Part shown: in pieces, positions 55,010 through 63,049 of the stretch
How the letters are laid out: each line of letters opens with the position of its first letter
How positions within the stretch are numbered: the first letter of the stretch is position 1
Notes under the pieces: generated by a model
Databases searched by the model: none
What the model was told of the DNA's origin: nothing
The model's input: only the letters and a program-made list of their open reading frames with translations
Program-made: the position numbers and the translations under genes
NCBI GenBank assembly: GCA_024235795.1
Contig: JACKLR010000003.1
Coordinates: 310,001-374,000, forward strand
Length of the DNA: 64,000 nucleotides
Direction: 5' to 3'
DNA from: Burkholderiales bacterium
Lineage (GTDB): Bacteria; Pseudomonadota; Gammaproteobacteria; Burkholderiales; Nitrosomonadaceae

Positions 55010-55027
55010 TTGTCACAATACTGTCAT
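55010..55027 (+). promoter_or_regulatory. Pho box upstream of phoB
   Basis: TTGTCACAATACTGTCAT holds two TGTCA cores exactly 11 bp apart and matches the Pho-box pattern at about 16 of 18 positions. A TATAGT hexamer starts 8 bp later (55036-55041), a fitting -10. Autoregulation of phoB through such a box is well known. Confidence 0.75.
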
Positions 55028-55131
55028 CTAGTTTTTATAGTATTTCTAGGCCTGAGTGTTTAGTTGTTTGATTTGTTGACACGCACTCAGCAAATACGTT
55101 GATCAGTTATAAATTAGATGGAGTCGTGCTC

Positions 55132-55878
55132 ATGTCTATAACCGTATTAGTCGTGGAAGACGAACCGGCAATACAGGAACTCATTTCCTACAATTTAAAA
55201 AATTCCGGCCTAACGCCTGTTTGTGCAGCCAATGCCGAGCAGGCAGCCGACATGATCAATAATATATTGCCCGATCTTGTGCTGCTCGACTGGATGCTGC
55301 CGAATTCAAGCGGCATCGAATTTGCACGCCATTTACGGCGCAACACACGCACGCAAACCGTGCCAATCATTATGCTGACGGCGAAGGTCGAACTGGAAGA
55401 CAAGATCACCGGACTGGAAGCAGGTGCGGATGATTACATCACCAAACCGTTCTCGCCACGCGAATTGATCGCACGCATTAAGGCGGTACTGCGCCGGCGC
55501 GTGCCTGAAATCTCGGATGAAATCATTGAAGCCGGCGGACTCAAAATCGACCCTACTCAGCACCGTGTATTTGCATTTCGCGACAATAATCCTTCAGAAC
55601 CGACCGAAGTCAAGTTTGGCCCCACTGAGTTCCGTCTGCTGCACTTCCTCATGGCACACAAGGAGCGCGTCTACACACGCACCCAACTGCTCGACCGCAT
55701 TTGGGGCGATCACGTCTTTATCGAAGATCGCACCATCGATGTCCATATCAGACGTCTGCGTAAAATCCTCGAGAAAATCGGCAAGGATGATCTCGTGCAA
55801 ACCGTGCGCGGCACAGGATACCGGTTCTCAAGTGAATATACGCTCTACAATGACGAGAAAAACGAAGAAACTTTTTAA
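55132..55878 (+). CDS. phoB: PhoB-type response regulator
   Basis: The start is placed at 55132, where GGAG lies 8 bp upstream and SITVLVVEDEPAIQEL begins the receiver; a longer frame from 55099 adds 11 atypical residues. The 248-residue protein has an OmpR/PhoB layout: acidic pair VVEDEP, phospho-acceptor Asp in LVLLDWMLPNSSG and Lys in DDYITKPFSPREL. The winged-helix DNA-binding domain contains FGPTEFRLLHFLMAHKERVYTR, RTQLLDRIWG and RTIDVHIRRLRKIL. It activates phosphate-starvation genes. No PhoR kinase is adjacent; the next genes are convergent. It is divergent from the TonB2 operon and preceded by a Pho box. Confidence 0.92.
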   Translation: MSITVLVVEDEPAIQELISYNLKNSGLTPVCAANAEQAADMINNILPDLVLLDWMLPNSSGIEFARHLRRNTRTQTVPIIMLTAKVELEDKITGLEAGADDYITKPFSPRELIARIKAVLRRRVPEISDEIIEAGGLKIDPTQHRVFAFRDNNPSEPTEVKFGPTEFRLLHFLMAHKERVYTRTQLLDRIWGDHVFIEDRTIDVHIRRLRKILEKIGKDDLVQTVRGTGYRFSSEYTLYNDEKNEETF

Positions 55879-55979
55879 AAAAACATTTTGAATTATTGAA
55901 TCAATCGGCTATTTAAAACCGGAACTAACCCACTCAAATTACATTAATTACCGCGTCCATTTCGATAAATGTTGTTCTT

Positions 55980-56366
55980 TTAGCGTACTGGATAAATCAT
56001 GACAAGGATTAGTTGGCGATTAAAATACTGAAGATCATTAAAGTAGAGTTCGCCTGAAATTTTTTTTCCCGTTGTGGTTATCATCTTAAAAGTATGCCCA
56101 ATGCGAGAGAGAAATCGCAAGTATGGATTTACACGTTCGCTGACTTTATCATAGAGATCAATTTTTCCCAGTTCGGGTAGCACATTAACAATATGAAGCT
56201 GTGCAGGCCGTTCATGCGCATATTCGAGCAATTTCATGCCTTCTTCATTTATATCCATTATCTCCCCACTATTTGATAGCACGAGAATTGCAGCTCTGCT
56301 TTTTTTATCAGAATTCTGAAGTTGAAAATCAGGTTCCAGTAATTCTTTGTTCGGTTGTATATTCAT
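55980..56366 (-). CDS. Small PAS-like domain protein
   Basis: I chose the ATG at 56366, which overlaps the DUF2934 stop by 4 bp and has AAGGA upstream; this gives 128 residues. The protein looks like a single PAS fold: AAILVLSNSGEIMDINEEGMKLLEY, HIVNVLPELGKIDLYD, then FKMITTTGKKISGELYFNDL and a closing strand RQLILVMIYPVR. There is no effector domain, so it may sense a ligand and act through a partner. It is downstream of phoU on the same strand and convergent with phoB. A PhoB-related sensory role is possible but unproven. Confidence 0.65.
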   Translation of the reverse strand: MNIQPNKELLEPDFQLQNSDKKSRAAILVLSNSGEIMDINEEGMKLLEYAHERPAQLHIVNVLPELGKIDLYDKVSERVNPYLRFLSRIGHTFKMITTTGKKISGELYFNDLQYFNRQLILVMIYPVR

Positions 56367-56572
56367 TGCTTTGATTCCTTTTCTGCTGCCAACCAATCAT
56401 CCAGTTCATACCCTGGCGCAAATCCGCGTGCTTGAGCCTTATAATAAGCTGCGACCTGGATACGGAATTGCGAGTCAGATTCGCTGTTGTCAAGTTGAGT
56501 TTTTTTTGCCTTGTCTGGTGTGGTTATTGGCTTGTTGCCATTACTTTTGGTCTGAGTTCCGGATACTTTCAT
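56363..56572 (-). CDS. DUF2934 small protein
   Basis: This 69-residue protein has a Lys/Thr/Asn-rich N-terminal tail and the DUF2934 core FRIQVAAYYKAQARGFAPG followed by YELDDWLAAEKE (RG...G...DDW..AE). A strong AAGGAG ribosome binding site supports the start. The family is small and has no known function. It is coupled to the PAS-like gene by an ATGA overlap. Confidence 0.75.
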   Translation of the reverse strand: MKVSGTQTKSNGNKPITTPDKAKKTQLDNSESDSQFRIQVAAYYKAQARGFAPGYELDDWLAAEKESKQ

Positions 56573-56650
56573 TTTTGATACTCCTTTTAATTTAAAACCA
56601 GTCTATAAAGCCAAATATTTTGTCGATTAATCAATTATTTAACAGGAAAA

Positions 56651-57180
56651 TCAACCGCGCAATAGCGCGCAACCAGTTCCTCCCATACCGCCTTTGCAAA
56701 AACTGAATGTCTTTTCCAGAATAACCTTGTAAAGCTGGTTTTTCCGGCTATGGATAAATTGACCACCGACACTAAAAGGGCTCAGCAGGCCATGTCCTTC
56801 TATGCCAAGCATTGCGATAGTGTTGACATCAGAAATTTCAGTATTTATCAGATCAAGGCTTGACATGTGGATTGTTTTGTAGGCTAATTCAAGCAATTTG
56901 TCGTTCACATCTCCTGCGCCATTCGGCTCGTGAGAATTACCGGCACACCGATATGGATGACGCGCTCTTTCTCAGCGATCCATGCAAAAGTCACCCTGGA
57001 TTTCACTCCCCATTCTTCATCCGCAGAAATATTCCGCCTATTTGCGAAAATCGTGCTACCGAAAGAAGCTCGGAATGAATACGTCCACCCAGTCTGAAAT
57101 TAGAATCACCACGCTCTGTTTCTAATCTATAGACTTCGAATGACGAATTAATGAAAGTAGGATTAAATTTAGATGAAATA
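56651..57180 (-). pseudogene. Possible broken gene: three overlapping minus-strand frames
   Basis: Three frames on the minus strand follow one another with touching stop/start codons. Frame one ends at 57003 after GRIHSELLSVARFSQIGGIF. Frame two runs 57006-56905 (VTFAWIAEKERVIHIGVPVI). Frame three runs from a GTG at 56908 to 56651 (85 residues, AMLGIEGHGLLSPFSVGGQF ... CKGGMGGTGCALL). Read together they could be one gene of about 170 codons with two frameshifts, or frame three alone could be a small gene. No family is recognised. The stretch up to phoU (57181-57249) is non-coding and AT-rich. The region follows phoU in the pst operon direction. Confidence 0.35.
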
Positions 57181-57249
57181 TAAGTTAAAACGTAAACAGC
57201 GTTCTATGTGCAGGTAGCATTTGCCCCTGGATAGATGGACAATTTTCAG

Positions 57250-57969
57250 TTAACGCGCTTTATTGTCAGCATCCTGACGATTATCTTCAGCGTGTCGTAT
57301 ATCATCCCCACTCACAATATAGATCACATATTCTGCCAGATTGCGCGCATGCGCATCGATGCGCTCCAATGATTTTAGAATCAGGATAATATTGATAACA
57401 TATTTCATTTTCAGCGTATCTTCGAGCACATAAGTTGTCAGCCTGCGTAAACTTGCATTAAATGCTTCATTAATTCCGGCGCGCCTTAACAGTTTCCTTG
57501 CTCTTTTCGAATCTAATGTTTTTAATACCGCTATCATTTCCTGAAGCATTGCACAGGCATGCTTGCCGATGATATCGATTTCGCGCAACATGCCAGTATC
57601 CTGACTGCTGTATTCTTTGCTATAAATCTTTGTTGAAATTTGTGTTATTCGAGCAGCCTCATCGCCAAGGCGCTCCAGATCGGTAACCATCTTGGAAAAT
57701 CCCATAATGGCGCGTAAATCCCGTGCAACTGCCCCCCGTTTTGCCAGTACTTCCATGATTGAACTGTCAATTTTTTTTTCTAATAAATTGACTCGAACTT
57801 CCTTTTCTATAATGTCATAAACTGTTTTCTGCTTTTGTGGTTGGAAAGATTCAATTGCATTCTGAATTTGTGAAAAAACGAGTGCCATCATTTCCAGAAT
57901 TTCTGTATGCAGGTGATCTAATTCACCATCGAAACGCCGAAATGTGTGGCCTTCGAGCCGATCTGGCAT
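57250..57969 (-). CDS. phoU: Phosphate-signalling regulator PhoU
   Basis: The 239-residue all-helical protein carries two PhoU repeats. Family features include HTFRRFDGELDHLHTEILEM, VNLLEKKIDSSIMEVLAKRGAVARDLRAIMG, MVTDLERLGDEAARITQIS and ILKSLERIDAHARNLAEYVIYIVSG, with the metal-binding DLERLGDEA-type helices. PhoU links the Pst transporter to the Pho kinase and limits phosphate uptake. It lies 30 bp after pstB as the fifth gene of the pstS-C-A-B-phoU operon. Confidence 0.93.
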   Translation of the reverse strand: MPDRLEGHTFRRFDGELDHLHTEILEMMALVFSQIQNAIESFQPQKQKTVYDIIEKEVRVNLLEKKIDSSIMEVLAKRGAVARDLRAIMGFSKMVTDLERLGDEAARITQISTKIYSKEYSSQDTGMLREIDIIGKHACAMLQEMIAVLKTLDSKRARKLLRRAGINEAFNASLRRLTTYVLEDTLKMKYVINIILILKSLERIDAHARNLAEYVIYIVSGDDIRHAEDNRQDADNKAR

Positions 57970-57999
57970 TTTATGATTCTCCTTAATTTCGTTAAGCGT

Positions 58000-58893
58000 T
58001 TAGCCAATACGGCCGGTAATATAATCGCTCGTTAATTGGTGTATTGGGTTAGTAAACATCTGCTCTGTTTTCCCCACCTCGATCAAATCACCAAGGTGGA
58101 AATAAGCCGTGCGGTGCGATACGCGAGCCGCCTGTTGCATGGAATGCGTTACGATGACGATTGAATAGTCGCAGCACAGCTCATTCATTAAATTTTCAAT
58201 GACTGCTGTGGCAATGGGATCGAGTGCAGAGCAGGGTTCGTCCATTAGGATGACTTCGGGATTGATGGCTATCGCGCGCGCAATACACAAGCGTTGTTGC
58301 TGTCCGCCTGAAAGACTGGTTCCAGGTTGATTGAGGCAATCCTTTATTTCACGCCAAAGGCCTGCTCTTTGCAAACTTGTAACCACAATTTCTTCAAGGT
58401 CGGTCTTGTCCTTCGCCAAACCGTGAATACGCGGCCCAAAAGCAACATTTTCGTAAATTGACTTCGGAAATGGATTCGGTTTTTGAAACACCATGCCTAC
58501 CCGTGCACGCAGCGGCACTACATCAATGGATTTATCATTGATATTCTGCCCATCCAGTTCAATTTTTCCTGTTACCGTACAATTGTCTATGGTGTCATTC
58601 ATTCGATTCAAACAGCGCAGGAAAGTCGATTTGCCGCAACCTGATGGACCAATCATGGCGATAATTTCATTGTGGGCGACATCAAGTGATATATTTTTGA
58701 TGGCATGCTTGTTTCCATAATAAACATTGACATCAACACACCGGATACGTGGATTATTAACAGTGGCAATTCCTACCGTCCGTCGGTCTTCACAAGAAGC
58801 GATGCTATTTGTCTGCTCAGGTGTACTGACCGGTTCTTTTCCTTTTGTTCGCGCGTTGTCACCGTTCCATTGTTTTTCTAAAACAATTGACAT
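58000..58893 (-). CDS. pstB: Phosphate ABC transporter ATPase PstB
   Basis: The start at 58893 follows an AGGAG site; a longer frame to 58926 would overlap pstA by 7 bp. The 297-residue ATPase has an N-terminal extension of about 55 residues, then VNVYYGNKHAIKNISLDV, Walker A GPSGCGKSTFL, QKPNPFPKSIYENVAFGPRIHG, signature LSGGQQQRLCIARAI and Walker B DEPCSALDP. The PKSIYENVAFGPR pattern is diagnostic of PstB. It powers high-affinity phosphate import. Compared with the copy at 24625-25455 it is the more canonical PstB. Confidence 0.94.
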   Translation of the reverse strand: MSIVLEKQWNGDNARTKGKEPVSTPEQTNSIASCEDRRTVGIATVNNPRIRCVDVNVYYGNKHAIKNISLDVAHNEIIAMIGPSGCGKSTFLRCLNRMNDTIDNCTVTGKIELDGQNINDKSIDVVPLRARVGMVFQKPNPFPKSIYENVAFGPRIHGLAKDKTDLEEIVVTSLQRAGLWREIKDCLNQPGTSLSGGQQQRLCIARAIAINPEVILMDEPCSALDPIATAVIENLMNELCCDYSIVIVTHSMQQAARVSHRTAYFHLGDLIEVGKTEQMFTNPIHQLTSDYITGRIG

Positions 58894-58919
58894 GATTTTA
58901 TTTCTCCTGATCTTTTCAA

Positions 58920-60218
58920 TTACCATCTGCGCTCAAACTTTTTACGAAGCATTACAGCCACGGCATTCATGACCAGTAAAAAACCCAGTAAAACCATAAT
59001 CGCTGCAGAAGTGCGTTCAACAAAAGCCCGCTCGGGGCTATCCGCCCATAAAAAGATTTGTACGGGCAGTACCGTAGCGGGGTCAAATACGCTGGATGGA
59101 ATATCCACAATAAATGCAACCATGCCGATCATCAGCAAGGGCGCTGTTTCTCCGAGAGCCTGAGCCATTCCAATAATCGTTCCAGTCAGCATTCCAGGAA
59201 ACGCAAGCGGTAACACATGAAAAAAAACTGTCTGTATTTTTGAAGCACCCACACCAAGCGCTGCTTCACGGATTGATGGCGGAACAGATTTGAGGGCAGC
59301 ACGGCTGGCAATAATGATTGTAGGCAGTGTCATTAAAGTCAGCACCAATCCGCCAACCAGAGGGGCCGAACGTGGAAAGCCGATAAAATTAATAAACACC
59401 GCCAGGCCCAGAAGGCCGTACACGATAGAGGGCACTGCAGCAAGATTATTGATGTTGACTTCGATCAAATCGGTCCATTTATTCTTGGAGGCAAATTCTT
59501 CCAGATAAACTGCTGTAGCAACACCGATAGGAAACGACAAAAGCAATGTAACCATCAGGGTAAGAATCGAGCCCATCAATGCACCCCAGATTCCGGCCAA
59601 TTCAGGTTCGCGTGAGTCGCCATTGGTGAAGAATGCGGTATTGAATTTAAGTGACAATTTTTCGTCAGCAACCAGTTGATCAATCCATGCAATCTGGTTG
59701 TCGCGCAAGCGGCGCGCTGTTTCAGGCACATCACGTTTCATATGTCCTTTGATCAGCATGTCTACATCGTCGCTTGCCGGCACCCAAATTTGCCTGGTTT
59801 GGCCGAGCAGCGTTGGATCGTGCAATATCAATTCCCTCAATTGATACGCCGCACCTGTACTGACAAGGTCATACAGCAACCGCTTTTGCTGACGGCTATC
59901 GGCGTCAGGAAACATCACTCTCAGGCTCTTCTTAACCAATCCGCCATAGTCTGCTGAAGAAAGTGTTTCAGTATCATTTTGAACATCAGGGAAAAAAAAC
60001 TGCTCATCAAAACCAACTTCAATTTGGATAAATGTCTGTTGAAAAGCCGTATAGCCTTTTGAGATGATATTGAAGAAGAGCACAACCACGAACAATAGTC
60101 CGATGATCAGAGACAATAACCCCAAGCGTCTGAAAAATTTTTCAGACGCATGCCGTTTTGCAAGCCTTGCATTGATATAATCTATGGTTTTAAGTCCTGA
60201 TGGCTTCGATTTATTCAT
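58920..60218 (-). CDS. pstA: Phosphate ABC permease PstA with DUF3333 N-terminal extension
   Basis: The start at 60218 overlaps the pstC stop by 8 bp and has GAGA upstream (432 residues). A first helix (about 32-52 of the preferred protein) precedes a long periplasmic region (IQIEVGFDEQFFFPDVQND, DADSRQQKRLLYDLVSTGAAYQLREL) that corresponds to DUF3333. The standard six-helix permease follows, with AAVPSIVYGLLGLAVFI and AALGVGASKIQTVFFHVLPLAFPG. It forms the phosphate channel with PstC. The extension is common in proteobacterial PstA of this type; its role is unclear. Confidence 0.92.
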   Translation of the reverse strand: MNKSKPSGLKTIDYINARLAKRHASEKFFRRLGLLSLIIGLLFVVVLFFNIISKGYTAFQQTFIQIEVGFDEQFFFPDVQNDTETLSSADYGGLVKKSLRVMFPDADSRQQKRLLYDLVSTGAAYQLRELILHDPTLLGQTRQIWVPASDDVDMLIKGHMKRDVPETARRLRDNQIAWIDQLVADEKLSLKFNTAFFTNGDSREPELAGIWGALMGSILTLMVTLLLSFPIGVATAVYLEEFASKNKWTDLIEVNINNLAAVPSIVYGLLGLAVFINFIGFPRSAPLVGGLVLTLMTLPTIIIASRAALKSVPPSIREAALGVGASKIQTVFFHVLPLAFPGMLTGTIIGMAQALGETAPLLMIGMVAFIVDIPSSVFDPATVLPVQIFLWADSPERAFVERTSAAIMVLLGFLLVMNAVAVMLRKKFERRW

Positions 60219-61593
60219 ACTGTTCTCGATATCTCTTGACCACATATAAAGCGACCATATTCAGTATCAATGTCACCACAAAAAGCACCAGCCCCAATGC
60301 AAAAGCGGCCAGCGTTTTCGGGCTGTCAAATTCCTGATCGCCAACCAGCAAAGTCACGATCTGTACAGTGACTGTGGTCACGGAATCCAGTGGATTGGCG
60401 GTTAAATTGGCCGCCAGGCCCGCCGCCATGACAACAATCATGGTCTCTCCAATGGCGCGTGATACAGCCAGTAAAATTCCCCCGACGATGCCCGGCAGCG
60501 CTGCCGGAATAATGACTTTCTTGATAGTCTCGGATTGTGTCGCGCCCAGGGCATAAGCACCGTCACGCAATGACTGGGGAACAGCGTTGATGACATCATC
60601 GGAAAGCGATGACACAAACGGAATTATCATGATGCCCATGACCACGCCGGCAGCCAGTGCGCTTTCTGAAGAAACATCGAGTCCCAGCGATGAACCCCAA
60701 CCCCGAATCAACGGCGCAACGGTTAATGCAGCAAAAAATCCGTATACCACCGTTGGAATTCCAGCCAGAACTTCAAGCAACGGCTTGCTCAGCGAACGTA
60801 TGCGTGGTGCGGCATATTCGGACAAATAAATGGCGGTCATCAGGCCAGTAGGCACGGCAACCATCATGGCGATTGCAGAAACTAACAGCGTACCTGTAAA
60901 TAACGGTACCGCGCCAAATGCGCCGGATGATCCGACCTGATCCGATCGTAGGGCAGTCTGCGGACTCCATTGCAGGCCAAATAAAAATTCTGCGACAGGC
61001 ACAGCCTGGAAAAAGCGTATCGCCTCAAACAGGACCGACAATACGATACCTAACGTGGTAAATACCGCAATAGAAGAACAGATGATCAGAAAAACCAGAA
61101 TGGCATTTTCGACCTTGTTACGTGCACGGTGCTGTTCATGTATTTGAGACCACGCATAAGCCGTTCCTGTAATTGCTATTGCAATAGTAATTACGAACAA
61201 GGCGGCACTGCTGATCTGCTGCATCTGGCGATAATGATCAGCTGCGGCTACAATTTCCGGCGCAATATTTTCCGCCGCAATATTCTCGTTTACCAGATTG
61301 CGTATTTCATTCAAAACAAGACTGAGTTGCTGCTTTGAAAGTGCGGCTGTTTGCTCTGGAAGGGTTGATAGAACAAGTTGGGTAATAATCGTTGATTCGG
61401 CAATATGCCAGAAAGCCAAAATACATACGGCCGGTATGCCGCACCACAGCGCTGTATAACAACCATAGTAACCCGGCAGTGAGTTCAGTGTGCGAGTATT
61501 GCCATGAGAAACATTCAGTGCACGGCAACGGCCCAGGTAAAAACTGACCGTCATAAAGAATAAAAGAATCAGTACTAGAAACGATATTGGCAT
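60211..61593 (-). CDS. pstC: Phosphate ABC permease PstC, long form
   Basis: The 460-residue protein is a long PstC with an extra N-terminal helix pair and a periplasmic/cytoplasmic segment (about 80-145) before the core permease. Core features are FLFGLQWSPQTALRSDQVGSSGAFGAVPLFTGTLL, LLEVLAGIPTVVYGFFAALTVAPLI and AYALGATQSETIKKVIIPAALPGI. The extra part mirrors the extension of PstA and probably packs against it. It lies 55 bp after pstS and is co-translated with pstA. Confidence 0.92.
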   Translation of the reverse strand: MPISFLVLILLFFMTVSFYLGRCRALNVSHGNTRTLNSLPGYYGCYTALWCGIPAVCILAFWHIAESTIITQLVLSTLPEQTAALSKQQLSLVLNEIRNLVNENIAAENIAPEIVAAADHYRQMQQISSAALFVITIAIAITGTAYAWSQIHEQHRARNKVENAILVFLIICSSIAVFTTLGIVLSVLFEAIRFFQAVPVAEFLFGLQWSPQTALRSDQVGSSGAFGAVPLFTGTLLVSAIAMMVAVPTGLMTAIYLSEYAAPRIRSLSKPLLEVLAGIPTVVYGFFAALTVAPLIRGWGSSLGLDVSSESALAAGVVMGIMIIPFVSSLSDDVINAVPQSLRDGAYALGATQSETIKKVIIPAALPGIVGGILLAVSRAIGETMIVVMAAGLAANLTANPLDSVTTVTVQIVTLLVGDQEFDSPKTLAAFALGLVLFVVTLILNMVALYVVKRYREQYE

Positions 61594-61648
61594 AGAATTG
61601 AATTACTATGGATGGTGCGGCAACGGTATGCCACCCGGTTTTTTCCAC

Positions 61649-62704
61649 TCATTGGTGGTCACTAAATATGTTCGCCCGCAGCTGCCGGACATTTTCAGTA
61701 TAGTGAGCACGTTCTGCCGATGGCATGGGGATCAGTCCTTTATCCGAAAGATAACCTTCCTCGCCCCAGGCTCTCTCGCTAATGAATTCGTTCAGAAATT
61801 CCTGGATGCCCGGAATTATTCCGACATGTGCTTTCTTGACGTAAATGAACAAGGGACGGGAAACCGGATAACTGCCGTCTGCAATCGCTTCAAACGTTGG
61901 CAGTTCTTGATCGACAATAGAACCTTGAACTTTGTCTGAGTTCTGTTCCAGAAAACTATAACCGAATATGCCCAATGCTTTGGGGTTTGTCTCTAATTTC
62001 TGCACTATCAGATTATCGTTTTCGCCCGCCTCGATGTAGACGCCGTCTTCGCGAATGGTGTGACAAACCGATTGATATTGCTTTTTATCTGTTTTTTCCA
62101 GGGTTGCAATCCAGTTAAACCGGTTACAGCCTTCCTCCATGACTAGTTCTACAAACGCATCCCGCGTACCCGATGTCGGCGGGGGGCCCAGCACTTCAAT
62201 GGCGACATCCGGTAAATCTGCATTGACATCTTTCCAGGTTTTGTATGGATTCGGAATCAGCTTCTCACTGCCTTGAGGATCAGGTACATTTTTAGCCAAC
62301 GCAAGATACAGATCCTTGCGTGAAAATTCTAATTGCGCTGCTTTTTTTGCATTCGCTATGACAATGCCGTCATAGCCGATTTTTACTTCAACAATTTCCG
62401 TTACGCCATTTGCCGCACACATTTCGATTTCTGATTGTTTTATTGCACGCGAGGCATCAGTGATATCGGGATGTTTTACTCCGATTCCGTCGCAAAATAG
62501 CTTAAAACCACCGCCGGAACCCGTAGATTCAATTTTCGGCGTTTTAAAACGTGTTGTTTTGCCGAATGTTTCAGCAACCACAGTAGCGAAAGGATACACG
62601 GTCGACGATCCAACGATGCTGATATAGTCTCGTGCAGCTTGAGCAAATACCTGGCCTGAAACTATCAACAATGCAACAACCAGTAGGATTGCTTTTTTAG
62701 TCAT
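61649..62704 (-). CDS. pstS: High-affinity phosphate-binding protein PstS
   Basis: The start at 62704 has GGAGGG 6 bp upstream and opens a signal peptide (TKKAILLVVALLIVSGQVFA); a longer frame to 62761 is rejected. The mature protein of about 330 residues shows the phosphate-binding motifs ISIVGSSTVYPFATVVAE, ESTGSGGGFKLFCDGIG, ITDASRAIKQSE and GPPPTSGTRDAFVELV. It delivers phosphate to PstCAB from the periplasm. A Pho-box-like repeat sits about 105 bp upstream. Confidence 0.94.
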   Translation of the reverse strand: MTKKAILLVVALLIVSGQVFAQAARDYISIVGSSTVYPFATVVAETFGKTTRFKTPKIESTGSGGGFKLFCDGIGVKHPDITDASRAIKQSEIEMCAANGVTEIVEVKIGYDGIVIANAKKAAQLEFSRKDLYLALAKNVPDPQGSEKLIPNPYKTWKDVNADLPDVAIEVLGPPPTSGTRDAFVELVMEEGCNRFNWIATLEKTDKKQYQSVCHTIREDGVYIEAGENDNLIVQKLETNPKALGIFGYSFLEQNSDKVQGSIVDQELPTFEAIADGSYPVSRPLFIYVKKAHVGIIPGIQEFLNEFISERAWGEEGYLSDKGLIPMPSAERAHYTENVRQLRANIFSDHQ

Positions 62705-62808
62705 TTTTCCCTCCGGAAATAAACGTTCAACGCTGTTCAAATGCTGTTCGGACGATTGCAAATCTAATCATTCCAACTTACCGATAAGGGTTATTTTGAC
62801 TTTTGGAT

Positions 62809-62826
62809 ATTACAAAAATATGACAC
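62809..62826 (-). promoter_or_regulatory. Pho-box-like site upstream of pstS
   Basis: On the minus strand the site reads GTGTCATATTTTTGTAAT, a 7-4-7 direct repeat that fits the Pho-box pattern at about 14 of 18 positions; the second half (TTGTAAT) is the weaker one. No clear -10 was picked out. The site is expected because pstS operons are standard PhoB targets. Confidence 0.5.
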
Positions 62827-62998
62827 TCTCCCTGACTGATTGGTCACATCATCAACCGCATAAAATCGGTTAATCCTATGGAAAAATTTCAACTCGGGAC
62901 TAAGGTCAAAATAATGATGAAACTAAGGGGACATTAATCATTTAACGATATACGCTTAACCGCACATTATTTTGGGCTCGCAAACATCTGCATTCAAA

Positions 62999-63016
62999 TT
63001 GTCACAAAACCATCAC
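62999..63016 (+). promoter_or_regulatory. Pho-box-like site upstream of pyruvate kinase-like gene
   Basis: TTGTCACAAAACCATCAC fits the 7-4-7 Pho-box pattern at about 15 of 18 positions. A TATTTT hexamer begins 10 bp later (63027-63032), and the ATG lies at 63050. Order and spacing match a PhoB-activated promoter pointing at the plus-strand gene. Confidence 0.55.
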
Positions 63017-63049
63017 ATCATTTTCATATTTTATCGATAGAATTTTTTG

